Assembly: GCA_017936785.1 (NCBI GenBank)
Contig: JAGBEV010000010.1
Span: 1 to 64,000 of the forward strand
Length of the DNA: 64,000 bases
Source: Lachnospiraceae bacterium
GTDB lineage: Bacteria > Bacillota > Clostridia > Lachnospirales > Lachnospiraceae
Reading direction: 5' to 3'
Shown here: positions 34,607-44,088 of the stretch, piece by piece
How the letters are laid out: the number at the start of each line of letters is the position of its first letter
Numbering within the stretch: the stretch's first letter is position 1
Notes under the pieces: generated by a model
Databases searched by the model: none
Told to the model about the DNA's origin: nothing
The model's input: only the letters and a program-made list of their open reading frames with translations
Position numbers and translations under genes: made by a program

Positions 34607-34852
34607 TTCCTAAGGCGGTAAGGGCATATGCCTATACAGGAAATGATCGCCATCAGGAATTGGGGCAGCAGGTAAAGCAATCTTGCTTTGCTTATGGCAA
34701 TGCACTGTGCGCCGTTAATAAAAAAGGCAATGGGCAAACAGACTTCCCCCATGAAATCGGCTAAGGCTTTTGCTTTAGATGCCCTTCGTCATGGAGGCAG
34801 AGTCGTGGAAATCTGTTTGAAGAGTTTTATTTGGAATATACAAAATAGCCAA
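34607..34852 (+). pseudogene. Frameshifted gene fragment, unidentified
   Basis: Protein-like pieces in alternating frames can be joined: RAYAYTGNDRHQELGQQ, then SCFAYGNALCAVNKKGNGQ, then AFALDALRHGGRVVEICL, and finally EEFYLEYTK with a stop. I do not recognise the parent family. The surrounding 34575-34944 contains no other gene; the AT-rich last 90 bases form the leader of the chemoreceptor gene (ribosome site AGGGGTGG). Confidence 0.35.
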
Positions 34853-34944
34853 AAGAGTGGCAAACAATCAAATAATATGATACAATTTAACCAGAAATGT
34901 ATAAATATACATAATATAAGTAAGTATACAAGGGGTGGCTGTTT

Positions 34945-36486
34945 ATGAACAAGTCGATTATTGAAGAGTACATAGGAAAGGTATATGTATTTGTCATGTT
35001 GGTTGTGACCGGCTCCTGTCTGTGTGCGGGAATCACATTGTCTGCGTTAAAGCTGCTGGGTTTTTACCCTGCTGTATCATGGATTGCTCTGGGAATATTT
35101 ATAGGGTCCTGTATCATATATTTTTGTATTGGTTTGTGGTTTATCAAATATTCTTTTAGAATCGAAAATGGAAAGAAAGTTTTGATACCCAATATGATAA
35201 AAAGGGGAAAAACTTTTTTTCTGCTCTTATTATTTATTCAGTTTAATTATATTTCCTATATGATTCCATCCAGGGATTTCTGGGGATTTTCCTTCTATTT
35301 TCTGATTTTGATGGCTTTCTTTTTTGATTTTAAAATGGTTATAAAGGCAATTGCGATTATTCTGACCTCATTGGTCGTTTCTTCTGTTGTGAAAAGTAAT
35401 GTACTATTGCCTGTACAGGATGAGATTTTTGGCGCAGAGTTAACGCTTAGAATTGTATGCGTGGTGCTGTCGTCAGCGGCTATCGGACTGATCACTTTTT
35501 TTGCACAGCATTTTCTGATCAATGCCAAAAAGGAAGAATTAGAAGCAAATAATGAAAGAGTGCAAAATGTTCTGAATAAGGTTACAATTCTGGCAGAAAA
35601 ATTGGGAAATGCAAGCGATGTTTTATCGGATATTGCTCAAAATGAAAGTGTTTCAACAGAGGAGATTGCGGCAACCAGTGAGAATTTGCTGACAAGTAAT
35701 GATTCCATGCTGGGACAGGCTGTTTCCAGCAAAGAGAACCTGCAGGAGCTTGGCAACTGTAATTTAGAAATGAATCAGAAAATGGGTGTTGTGGACAATA
35801 TATCACAAAAATTACTGGAGGAAACAACAAATAATGAAGAGCGTTTAAATCAGCTGATGGAAATCAGTGAACAGGTTATGCAGTCAACCCAGAGCACAAA
35901 GCAGGTTGCGGAAAAACTGTTAAGCGGTGTAGGCGAGATCGGTATTACCTTAAATGTGATCAATGAAATTTCATCTTCTACCAATTTACTTGCGTTAAAC
36001 GCTTCCATAGAAGCGGCAAGAGCGGGAGAAGCCGGAAGGGGATTTGCAGTTGTGGCAGGTGAAGTGGGAAATCTTGCCAAGAACACATCAACTTCCTTAA
36101 AGGATGTACAGGAGGTAATACAGCGAATTCAGAATGATGTGGAGGAAATGTCCGCATTTGTTAATGATAATACTGAAAAACTGATCTATCAGAATCAGGC
36201 ATTGACACAGACCTTCGAAGGAATTCGTGAAATGATCATTATTTTGAAGGAGTCTTTAAGCGCCATAAACGAAATTCATGGTATCTATGATAAGCAGGGA
36301 AATGTAATAGAGCAGACCAGGGATATTAACGGAGAAATTTCAAAGGCAATCGAAAATGAGAATCAGGATTTCCGCAATATTGCAGCCATGATCGATGCCA
36401 ATGCTCAGGAAATTTCCAATATGACAGTGCAGGTGGAAACAATTAAGACTATGGTAGAAGAACTGGAAATGCTGCTGGCAGATTAA
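34945..36486 (+). CDS. Methyl-accepting chemotaxis protein with membrane-embedded sensor
   Basis: This 513-residue chemoreceptor has about six hydrophobic helices in residues 10-190 with only short loops, so there is no large extracellular ligand domain. A coiled-coil signalling domain (about 205-510) follows. The highly conserved hairpin tip is visible as [19 protein letters not shown] then [21 protein letters not shown] (about 335-375). No HAMP domain is obvious. It would signal to CheA/CheW; no other chemotaxis gene is in the window. A sensor of membrane state or an accessory partner is possible. Confidence 0.88.
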   Translation: MNKSIIEEYIGKVYVFVMLVVTGSCLCAGITLSALKLLGFYPAVSWIALGIFIGSCIIYFCIGLWFIKYSFRIENGKKVLIPNMIKRGKTFFLLLLFIQFNYISYMIPSRDFWGFSFYFLILMAFFFDFKMVIKAIAIILTSLVVSSVVKSNVLLPVQDEIFGAELTLRIVCVVLSSAAIGLITFFAQHFLINAKKEELEANNERVQNVLNKVTILAEKLGNASDVLSDIAQNESVSTEEIAATSENLLTSNDSMLGQAVSSKENLQELGNCNLEMNQKMGVVDNISQKLLEETTNNEERLNQLMEISEQVMQSTQSTKQVAEKLLSGVGEIGITLNVINEISSSTNLLALNASIEAARAGEAGRGFAVVAGEVGNLAKNTSTSLKDVQEVIQRIQNDVEEMSAFVNDNTEKLIYQNQALTQTFEGIREMIIILKESLSAINEIHGIYDKQGNVIEQTRDINGEISKAIENENQDFRNIAAMIDANAQEISNMTVQVETIKTMVEELEMLLAD

Positions 36487-36511
36487 TAGAGGATATTTTT
36501 GGATACCTATA

Positions 36512-36562
36512 AAAAGGGCTGTGGCATTTATAAAATTATAAGTGTCACAGCCCTTCATTTTA
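36512..36562. terminator. Bidirectional terminator between chemoreceptor and ABC exporter
   Basis: Stem AAGGGCTGTG / CACAGCCCTT (36514-36555) with an AT-rich inner extension; A-run on the left and mixed T-run on the right. It serves both convergent transcripts. Confidence 0.75.
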
Positions 36563-36593
36563 GCAACTCTATTTAATATTTGTGTCAGTCAGC

Positions 36594-38330
36594 TTAAGTT
36601 TCCAATACCCAATTCTGGCTGTCCGTCTGCAATCTGCTCATACGGGCGAAAATGCCGTCCTTTTGCAGCAATTCTTCCGGGGTGCCCATTTCAGCAACGT
36701 TCCCATCCGACAATACGACGATCTTATCTGCCCCGGCAACGGTTCGCATGCGGTGGGCAATGACCAGTACCGTTTTATCCTTGATCAGGCGGGAGAGAGC
36801 GGACTGGATCAGCGTTTCATTTTCCACATCCAAAGAGGCGGTAGCTTCGTCTAACAGGATAATAGGTGCATCTTTTAAAAAGGCTCTTGCGATAGAAATA
36901 CGCTGGCGTTCGCCGCCGGAAAGCTCGCAGCCGTTTTCGCCGATGCGGCTGTTCCATTTTTCAGGCAGCTTTTCGGCAAACTCGTCACAGTTAGCCAGTT
37001 TAGCCGCAGCAAGCACTTCTTCATCGGTAGCATCTTTCTTTCCGATACGGATATTTTCCATGATCGTATTATCAAATAGCGTTACATCCTGGAAAACGAT
37101 GGAGTAAAGGGATAAAAGGGTTTCCGGATTGATCTTGCTGACATCCATTCCGCCTACGGTGATCCTGCCTTTCGTAATATCCCAGAATCTTGCGGCAAGT
37201 CTTGACACAGTTGTTTTGCCACCGCCGGAAGGCCCCACAAGAGCAGTTACCTCGCCCTGCTTTGCTGTAAAGGAAACATCCTGCAGCACAGTTTCGCCGC
37301 TGTTATAGGCAAAGCCCACATGGTCAAATACTATATCGCAGCCTTTATTTGAAAGGCTGTCAACACCCTCCTGTATCGGATGGTCAAGTATTTCATTCAT
37401 CCGCGCTATATTTGTGCGGGTGGAGATGATCGATGCAAGATTTTCCAAGGAGCTCTGTAACGGGTCATAAAATCTGGAGACAACCAGCAGGAACAAAAAG
37501 AAAGTCATAATATCCACTTTGCCGCTTGTGAGCAGGAAAGAGCCTACAAGAGCAACGGTGGCAATTCCCAGTTTTAAGATCAGCCCGGCAGAAACAACAA
37601 ATACAGCTGTTCCCAGTTCTGAAATAATGGCACGTTTCTCCACTGCATCGATCTTGGTATATAGACCTGACAGGTAATTGTCCTCCGCATTGTTTGCCTT
37701 TAAATCCCTTACAGTTTCAATGCATTCCTGGATACCGTCGGCACATGCCATTTTAGCTGCCATCTGGCGGTTTTGCAGACTTTCCTGCACTTTGGAAGAA
37801 AGCAGTACAATGGCAAAGGAAATCGGTGCCACCCACAAAGCAGCAAGGGCAAGCCGCCAGTCAAAGAAGAAAAGGGAGATGGCGATCAATATGGTAGATG
37901 CGATGGAGCCAAACAATCCCGGAATGAAATGGGAAAAGCTTTGTTCCAAAAAGTTACAATCTGCCATAATGGTGCTGGTCAGGTCTGCAAGGTCTTTTTT
38001 ACCAAAGAAGGAAAGGGGAAGCTTGCGAAGCTGTTCTGCAAGGGTGATCCTGCGAACCCCGCTTTCTGTATAGGTTGCAAGGTAGGTGGCATTATATTGA
38101 AACCAGGTAGTGATCATGATAAACAGGATGCAGATGATGCAGCCTGCAATGTAAACAGGGATTTTGCCTTTCGGGATTCCGCCGCCTAAAAGATCGCCTA
38201 CGATCCAGTAAAGAAGTCCTACGGGGATCATAAAGGAAATGTTCTGAAAAAGGCAGGCAATACAGCCTTTGATCAGATCTTTAGCACCTTTTTCGGAAAG
38301 GGCGCAAGCTCTTTGTATTTTTTTGATCAT
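36594..38330 (-). CDS. ABC exporter-type permease/ATPase, subunit B
   Basis: The 578-residue half-transporter has a six-helix membrane domain (about 20-310) fused to an ATPase (about 340-570) carrying Walker A GPSGGGKTT, the signature LSGGERQRI, Walker B IILLDEATASLD and switch His in IAHRM. Start ATG 38330 follows GGAGG; the longer frame to 38387 overlaps the upstream subunit. It starts 5 bases after the stop of the partner gene, so the two form a heterodimer. With the TetR gene and an iron-type operator upstream, a role in iron or siderophore-related traffic (YbtPQ/IrtAB-like architecture) is an inference; multidrug export is the alternative. Confidence 0.9.
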   Translation of the reverse strand: MIKKIQRACALSEKGAKDLIKGCIACLFQNISFMIPVGLLYWIVGDLLGGGIPKGKIPVYIAGCIICILFIMITTWFQYNATYLATYTESGVRRITLAEQLRKLPLSFFGKKDLADLTSTIMADCNFLEQSFSHFIPGLFGSIASTILIAISLFFFDWRLALAALWVAPISFAIVLLSSKVQESLQNRQMAAKMACADGIQECIETVRDLKANNAEDNYLSGLYTKIDAVEKRAIISELGTAVFVVSAGLILKLGIATVALVGSFLLTSGKVDIMTFFLFLLVVSRFYDPLQSSLENLASIISTRTNIARMNEILDHPIQEGVDSLSNKGCDIVFDHVGFAYNSGETVLQDVSFTAKQGEVTALVGPSGGGKTTVSRLAARFWDITKGRITVGGMDVSKINPETLLSLYSIVFQDVTLFDNTIMENIRIGKKDATDEEVLAAAKLANCDEFAEKLPEKWNSRIGENGCELSGGERQRISIARAFLKDAPIILLDEATASLDVENETLIQSALSRLIKDKTVLVIAHRMRTVAGADKIVVLSDGNVAEMGTPEELLQKDGIFARMSRLQTDSQNWVLET

Positions 38331-38335
38331 GATAT

Positions 38336-40105
38336 TTAAGCCTCCTTTGCTACTTTCCACTGTACGGAAAGGCGATAATCGTTCCACATCTTAGAAAAGA
38401 TGCCGTCTTGGTTGATCAGTTCCTGACAGGTGCCGCTTTCACATATTGAGCCGTCCTTTAATACATAGATCCGGTCGGCGTTTGCTACGGTAGAAAGCCT
38501 GTGTGCGATCATAATAACGGTCCTGTCCTTTGCCAGAGCAGAAAACGCCTGCTGTACCCGGCTTTCATTATCGGGATCGGCAAATGCCGTTGCTTCATCC
38601 AGTATAATAATGGGTGCATTTTTCAACATGACACGGGCAATGGCAATACGCTGCTGTTCTCCGCCGGAAAGATAAATGCCCTTTGTTCCGATGACCGTAT
38701 CCACTCCGTCAGGAAGCTTTTCGATAATGTCCATACATTGAGCTGCTTCTAAGGCATGCATGATCTCAGCACGGCTTGCGTTGGGTTTTCCTATCCTGAC
38801 ATTTTCCAAAACGGATGCTTTGATCAGATGGCTGTTCTGGAATACAAAGGATATGGTATTCATCAATTCTTTTTTGGAAATTTCCTTTATATTGACACCG
38901 CCGATGGATACGCTTCCCGTATCGGGATCGAAGAACCGGGAAATCAGATTGGCAAGGGTTGTTTTGCCGCCGCCGGAAGGTCCCACAAAAGCAGTTGTCT
39001 GTCCCTGCTTAATGGTAAGAGAAATATTTTCCAGCGCATTTTTCTGACCATCATAGCTGTAAGAAACATTTTTAAGAACCAGGTCATAGCCTTTGGGTGA
39101 AACAGGATGATCTGCTTCGGGCAGAGGTTCCAGGTTCAAAACGCTGTCGATCCTTTGCAAAGCATCGTCCACGATCATAGCATTTTCACTTTGGAACATG
39201 ATTTTTGTCAAAGTGATGGAAATGACCGGAGTGATGATAATATAAAAGATCAGGTTCAGCAAAAATTCATTTGTGACACCGTTTCTTGTAAATAAAAGCG
39301 TTGCAGCAATGAGAAAAGCGAATACGCCGTTGATGGCAGCAGTATAGAACAGCATGGGAAGGCGCAGGTCGTTGGTATAAGCGATTGCCCACTTGCTGTA
39401 ATAATCAATGGTGCCTTTAAAACGCTTGAAAGAAAACACCGTCTGTCCGAAGGTCTTTACGACCGGAATGCCACGGATATATTCCACCGCTTCATTGGAC
39501 ATGTCATCTAATGCATTCTGATATTCCTTCATTTTCTGCTGCATTTGGGGTCCGCACATGCTCATCATGATCAAAAAGCCCAATACTACAGGAATCAGGC
39601 TTAATAAGCCCAGACGCCAGTCAAATGTCAGAAGAAGAACCAAAAGACCTATTGGGGTGGCAATAGCCCCTGCTTTATCGGGAAGCTGATGCGCCAGATA
39701 GGTTTCCGTTGCAGCGCTGGATTCATTGACGATCTTGCGCAGCTTGCCGCTGCCGAAGTCCTCTACAAAACCAAGGGGCAGTTTAACAATATGACGCATT
39801 GCATCCTTGCGGATATTTGCTGCTATACGGAATGCTGCCATATGAGAGCACATCAGTCCGGCTACATAGACCAGAACAGCCAATATTGCGGATACTACCG
39901 CCATCCAGCCGTTATGTGTCATGTATTGGGCTTTGTCAAAATCCGGTGCGATCTCTAACACCTCTTTGATGATCTGGAAGATATACCAGAACGGAACGAG
40001 TGCCATCAATGCGCTGACGGCAGATAATATCCATGATGCATAGGTAAGATATTTGTGTCCTCCGGCATATCCCAGAAGTCTTGATAAATTTGATTGCTTT
40101 TTCAA
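38336..40105 (-). CDS. ABC exporter-type permease/ATPase, subunit A
   Basis: The 589-residue half-transporter has a membrane domain in about 15-320, including LPLGFVEDFGSGKLRKIVNES, a coupling segment typical of the heterodimeric exporters. The ATPase domain (about 345-580) has Walker A GPSGGGKTT, the signature LSGGEQQRI and Walker B IIILDEATAFADPDN. Ala-Phe-Ala replaces the usual ATASLD, suggesting some asymmetry between the two sites. Start is TTG 40105, 7 bases after AAAGGAGG; the nearby ATG is out of frame. The promoter region carries a three-half-site iron-type operator about 40 bases upstream. Confidence 0.9.
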   Translation of the reverse strand: MKKQSNLSRLLGYAGGHKYLTYASWILSAVSALMALVPFWYIFQIIKEVLEIAPDFDKAQYMTHNGWMAVVSAILAVLVYVAGLMCSHMAAFRIAANIRKDAMRHIVKLPLGFVEDFGSGKLRKIVNESSAATETYLAHQLPDKAGAIATPIGLLVLLLTFDWRLGLLSLIPVVLGFLIMMSMCGPQMQQKMKEYQNALDDMSNEAVEYIRGIPVVKTFGQTVFSFKRFKGTIDYYSKWAIAYTNDLRLPMLFYTAAINGVFAFLIAATLLFTRNGVTNEFLLNLIFYIIITPVISITLTKIMFQSENAMIVDDALQRIDSVLNLEPLPEADHPVSPKGYDLVLKNVSYSYDGQKNALENISLTIKQGQTTAFVGPSGGGKTTLANLISRFFDPDTGSVSIGGVNIKEISKKELMNTISFVFQNSHLIKASVLENVRIGKPNASRAEIMHALEAAQCMDIIEKLPDGVDTVIGTKGIYLSGGEQQRIAIARVMLKNAPIIILDEATAFADPDNESRVQQAFSALAKDRTVIMIAHRLSTVANADRIYVLKDGSICESGTCQELINQDGIFSKMWNDYRLSVQWKVAKEA

Positions 40106-40144
40106 GCATATCCCTCCTTTAAGAAAAATGTGAAAGAAAGTAAA

Positions 40145-40178
40145 TTTGATTGAACTAACATAAATTAGGAATAACTAA
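40145..40178. promoter_or_regulatory. DtxR-type operator before the ABC exporter genes
   Basis: TTTG-N6-CTAA-N6-TTAG-N6-CTAA: half-sites every 10 bp, the same architecture as at the feo promoter. It shares 15 identical bases with the site at 25598. It lies between the TetR gene and subunit A on the minus strand. Confidence 0.65.
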
Positions 40179-40235
40179 TCTATGGGCAAAATATTCCTCA
40201 AAATCATTCGCAAGCCCGAAAGGGCGGATCAAAGT

Positions 40236-40853
40236 TTAATCCAGACCCATAATACATTTCCAGCCTGCGGTGTAAAAGGCGCGCAGCTCCTTGTTAAATT
40301 CAACTGCCTGTTCTTTTGGCATATCATGAATGACCATTTCAAAAAAGGAACTGAACATACCGCTGACAAGCATATGCTCCAGCCGGGCATCCATATTTTT
40401 TACCGGATGTCCCAATCCCGCTAAGACTTTTATGAAATCATGGGTTGCGTTTACCTCGATCTCTACCATTTCGTGAATAAGATTTTCATATTTTGTCCCT
40501 TCGGCACAGCAAAGCAAAAGCTTAAAGGCATCCAGGTTTTCGTAAACATAATCCACCATCCAGTCCATGCAGTTGCCGGATATTTCTCCCATGTTCTGCT
40601 GCTGTTCAATGGGAGGCAGCTTGGTAAAGTCTGTCTGTGCTTTTTTGTAAACATCCATAAAACAGGTATATTGTTCACCTGCCAGGGCATCAAACAATTC
40701 TTCTTTACTGCCAAAATATCCATAGAAAGCTCCGGTAGTGACACCGGCTTCTTTGACAATATTGCGAAGGGAAGCTGATTGAAAGCCCTTTGCCAGAAAT
40801 TCCTTTTTTCCGGCATTTAAGATTTTTTCCAAGGTATTGTGTTCGTTCATCAT
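40236..40853 (-). CDS. TetR-family regulator upstream of ABC exporter
   Basis: The 205-residue regulator has an N-terminal HTH (about 10-55: ILNAGKKEFLAKGFQSASLRNIVKEAGVTTGAFYGYFGSKEELFDAL) and a helical ligand domain. It is in the same orientation as the two ABC subunits and about 130 bases upstream of them. Its own promoter region has tandem operator-like repeats (40871-40894), so it is likely autoregulated. Together with the iron-type site this suggests dual control of the exporter. Confidence 0.9.
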   Translation of the reverse strand: MMNEHNTLEKILNAGKKEFLAKGFQSASLRNIVKEAGVTTGAFYGYFGSKEELFDALAGEQYTCFMDVYKKAQTDFTKLPPIEQQQNMGEISGNCMDWMVDYVYENLDAFKLLLCCAEGTKYENLIHEMVEIEVNATHDFIKVLAGLGHPVKNMDARLEHMLVSGMFSSFFEMVIHDMPKEQAVEFNKELRAFYTAGWKCIMGLD

Positions 40854-40870
40854 TATTTACAATCCTTTTG

Positions 40871-40894
40871 TAACAGTGTTATATAACGGTGTTA
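40871..40894. promoter_or_regulatory. Tandem palindromic operator of the TetR gene
   Basis: TAACAGTGTTA (40871-40881) and TAACGGTGTTA (40884-40894) are two near-identical palindromes 13 bp apart, just upstream of the minus-strand tetR start. This is typical of TetR autoregulation. Confidence 0.55.
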
Positions 40895-41042
40895 TCATAT
40901 TGCGTTTTATGAAAGGAGTCAATAGGGAAATGGTCAAATGAGAAATTGTATCAAATATCCCTGCACGATCAGAGACTTTTATAAAAAAATGTGATATTAT
41001 AAATAAGAATTTTTATTGTGCTGTTTGGTTAGAGGGGAAATA

Positions 41043-42983
41043 ATGCAAATGCAAAAGATTTTTAGAAAAAATATCGGAATTATTATGACGGCAGCCATAA
41101 TGACCATATTGGTTATTAATTTTATTACAACTGCCTATTCTTTGCAGAAACAACAGTTGGAAACCTTTAATATGAAAATAGATCAGGTTATCCACACCAT
41201 GGAGAATAATCAGATAGAACTGGTTTCCATCAAAGCCAATCTGGATGAGGATTATCTTACAAGAGCTAAAGCGGCAGCCTATGTCATAGAGAAAAACCCG
41301 GAAATATTGGGAAATGTGCAGGAGTTGAAAAATCTTGCTGCGCTTTTGGATGTTGATGAGGTTCATGTTATTGATGGAGAGGGGATTATCACTGATTCCT
41401 CAGTGCCCCAGTATATCGGACTGGATTTCCATGATGGAGAGCAAACCAGGGGATTTCTGCCTATTTTGGAAAGCGCGGATGAAAATGCTTATATCATTCA
41501 AGAGGCTCAGCCCAATGCTGCGGAAGGCAAGATCATGAAGTATGTAGGTGTGGCGAGGTTGGGAGAGCCGGGGATCGTGCAGGTAGGTCTTGAGCCGGTG
41601 CGCCAGATGGAGGCACAGATGAGAAATACCTATAATTATATTTTTGCCAGATTTCCCACAGAGGAGGGGGAAGAGTATTTTGCTATAGACTGTAATGAGG
41701 ATGAGGTAATTGGTTATTCGGGTGGCATGTATAAAAACTTTGGAGAATGTTACCGGCTGGAAAATCTTTCAGACTGTAGTGAAGGTGCATTTAAGTCCAT
41801 GGAAGATGGCAGTGTAAATTATGTGGTGACCAGACAGTATGGAGATGTGTTAATCGGAGTAGCCATTCCCAGAAGTGTGCTTTTCCAAAGCCTTTGGACT
41901 AATATGTTCATGACCGGCTTATATCTGATGATCATTGCCCTTGTAGTCATCAGTTTGTTAAATTATCTGGTTAAAAGAAAAGTGGTGCAGGGGATTCACA
42001 ATGTGCTGGATGATCTGTCGGAGATCACAAACGGGAACCTGGATACGACCGTTTCCGTTGGAGGCAACCGGGAATTTGAGCAGTTAAGCGAAGGCATCAA
42101 TGCCATGGTAAAAAGTATTGTAAATACCACAGACCGGATATCTAAGATTATTGAGATGAGCGGTGTATCGCTGGCAACATTTGAACATCAATCCGGAATG
42201 CAGCGGGTTTTTGTCACATCCGGACTTGCAGAACTTTTGAATTTGTCTGAAAAAGAGGGGGCAAAATTATATAAAGATGCTGCTCTTTTTTATAACAGAA
42301 TAGAAGAAATTATGAAATCTCCCATAGAAGGGGAAAGGGATGTGTATAAAATGGGAGAGGACAGATATGTACGCATTCATCTGTCCAAAGATGATGACAG
42401 CTATCTGGGCGTTGTCACTGATGTATCGGCGGAAATTTTTGATAAACAGTGGATGCAATATGAAAATAACCATGATCAGTTGACAGGGCTGTGCAGATAC
42501 CAGTATTTTAAACAGCAGGCAGCGGAAAGATTGGAAAAGATGCCGGAGGGAGAAATTGCTGTATCTGTCATGTTAGATATGGATGATTTCAAGAGCATCA
42601 ATGATACTTTCGGACATGATATGGGAGATAAATATCTGAAGGCATTTGCAGGATTGCTTGAGGAGTTACCTAAGGAGCATTGCATCTCGGCAAGACGTTC
42701 AGGGGATGAATTCTGTATGTTTCTTTTCGGCTATAAAGAACGGGAAGAAGCGATTTCTCTGTTACATTCATTTTGGGAAAAGCTGCAGCAGAACCCTGTG
42801 GAAATGTCTAAAGGGCAGCAGCGGGTTATCGGCATATCCGGTGGATTTGCAATAGCGGAAGATGTAAGGGAAGATATAACAGAGCTGCTTCATCATGCAG
42901 ATGAGGCTTTGTATCAGGCAAAGGAAACCAATAAAGGTAGTTTTGCAGAATATTACGAACAGGAAATTAAAATTTATGACTGA
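41043..42983 (+). CDS. Membrane sensor diguanylate cyclase, HAMP-PAS-GGDEF
   Basis: This 646-residue signalling enzyme would make cyclic di-GMP from two GTP. Order: membrane helix (about 9-31), an extracellular Cache-like domain (about 35-280, with MDVDEVHVIDGEGIITDSS-type sequence), a second helix (about 285-308), HAMP (about 310-365), a PAS-like region (about 375-470), and a GGDEF domain (about 478-640). The active-site motif is R-S-G-D-E-F (Ser553-Phe557), a variant of GGDEF that is often still active. DMDDFKSINDTFGHDMGD is the conserved metal/GTP region. ATG 41043 follows GAGGGG. The 3' end is 10 bases from mnmA. Confidence 0.9.
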   Translation: MQMQKIFRKNIGIIMTAAIMTILVINFITTAYSLQKQQLETFNMKIDQVIHTMENNQIELVSIKANLDEDYLTRAKAAAYVIEKNPEILGNVQELKNLAALLDVDEVHVIDGEGIITDSSVPQYIGLDFHDGEQTRGFLPILESADENAYIIQEAQPNAAEGKIMKYVGVARLGEPGIVQVGLEPVRQMEAQMRNTYNYIFARFPTEEGEEYFAIDCNEDEVIGYSGGMYKNFGECYRLENLSDCSEGAFKSMEDGSVNYVVTRQYGDVLIGVAIPRSVLFQSLWTNMFMTGLYLMIIALVVISLLNYLVKRKVVQGIHNVLDDLSEITNGNLDTTVSVGGNREFEQLSEGINAMVKSIVNTTDRISKIIEMSGVSLATFEHQSGMQRVFVTSGLAELLNLSEKEGAKLYKDAALFYNRIEEIMKSPIEGERDVYKMGEDRYVRIHLSKDDDSYLGVVTDVSAEIFDKQWMQYENNHDQLTGLCRYQYFKQQAAERLEKMPEGEIAVSVMLDMDDFKSINDTFGHDMGDKYLKAFAGLLEELPKEHCISARRSGDEFCMFLFGYKEREEAISLLHSFWEKLQQNPVEMSKGQQRVIGISGGFAIAEDVREDITELLHHADEALYQAKETNKGSFAEYYEQEIKIYD

Positions 42984-42993
42984 AGGAACGGAC

Positions 42994-44073
42994 ATGAACA
43001 AAAAGAAAAAGGCGATCATTGCCATGAGCGGCGGAGTGGACTCCAGTGTAGCGGCATATCTGATGACAAAGGCAGGGTATGAGTGTATGGGAGCCACTAT
43101 GAAATTATATGATAATGAAGACATTGGCATAGAGAAAGAAAAGACCTGCTGTTCCCTAAGCGACGTAGAGGATGCGGGAAATGTGGCGAGGTCCTTTGGC
43201 ATGCCTTTTTATGTATTTAATTTTACCGATGATTTTGAAAAAGAAGTCATTGAACGGTTTGTGAATACTTATATGGAAGGCGGTACGCCAAACCCTTGTA
43301 TTGAATGCAACCGCTATTTGAAGTTCCAAAAGCTGATGCAGCGTATGTATGAGCTTTCCTTTGACTATGTGGTAACAGGGCATTATGCCAGAATAGAATA
43401 TGATCAGGAAAAAGACCGCTATCTGCTGAAAAAGGGCGTGGATGAATCCAAAGACCAAAGCTATGTGCTTTACAATCTGACCCAGGAGCAGCTGGCACAT
43501 ACGCTGTTTCCTTTAGGTGAATATCATAAGACAGAGATCAGGGAGATCGCAGAAGAAATGGGCTTTGTAAATGCAAAGAAGCCTGACAGCCAGGACATCT
43601 GCTTTGTGCCGGACGGAGATTATGCACGCTTTATTGAAACCTACTGCAATAAGACATTCCCTGAAGGGGATTTTGTAACCGAGGATGGAACAGTACTGGG
43701 AACTCATAAGGGTATTATCAGATATACCATCGGTCAGAGAAAAGGGTTGGGGCTGGCACTTCCGGAGCCTTTGTATGTATGTGAAAAAAGAATGGATACC
43801 AATACGGTAGTGCTGGGTAAAAATGAAAGATTGTTTCATGATACGCTGGAAGCATCGGATTTAAACTGGATCGCTTTTGAAGATATCAAGGAGCCTGTGC
43901 GCTGTAAGGCAAAAATCCGTTATAAGCAGAAAGAAGCTGATGCAGTGATTGAAAAGACTGCTGATGATAAGGTTAAAGTGATCTTTGATGAGCCCCAAAG
44001 AGGAATCACCTGCGGGCAGGCGGTTGTATTTTATGATGGGGATGTAGTGCTCGGCGGCGGGAAGATACTATAA
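42994..44073 (+). CDS. mnmA: tRNA-specific 2-thiouridylase MnmA
   Basis: MnmA adds sulfur to C2 of the wobble uridine in Lys, Glu and Gln tRNAs, using ATP and persulfide sulfur. The 359-residue protein shows the PP-loop SGGVDSS (12-18) and catalytic Cys102 in NPCIECNRYLKF. The second Cys203 lies in SQDICFVPDGDYARFI, followed by the IRYTIGQRKGLGLA region. I chose ATG 42994, since the GAAGGAAC ribosome site overlaps the previous stop codon. Length and motifs are standard. An IscS-like sulfur donor is not in the window. Confidence 0.95.
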   Translation: MNKKKKAIIAMSGGVDSSVAAYLMTKAGYECMGATMKLYDNEDIGIEKEKTCCSLSDVEDAGNVARSFGMPFYVFNFTDDFEKEVIERFVNTYMEGGTPNPCIECNRYLKFQKLMQRMYELSFDYVVTGHYARIEYDQEKDRYLLKKGVDESKDQSYVLYNLTQEQLAHTLFPLGEYHKTEIREIAEEMGFVNAKKPDSQDICFVPDGDYARFIETYCNKTFPEGDFVTEDGTVLGTHKGIIRYTIGQRKGLGLALPEPLYVCEKRMDTNTVVLGKNERLFHDTLEASDLNWIAFEDIKEPVRCKAKIRYKQKEADAVIEKTADDKVKVIFDEPQRGITCGQAVVFYDGDVVLGGGKIL

Positions 44074-44088
44074 AGGGAATTACGAAAA

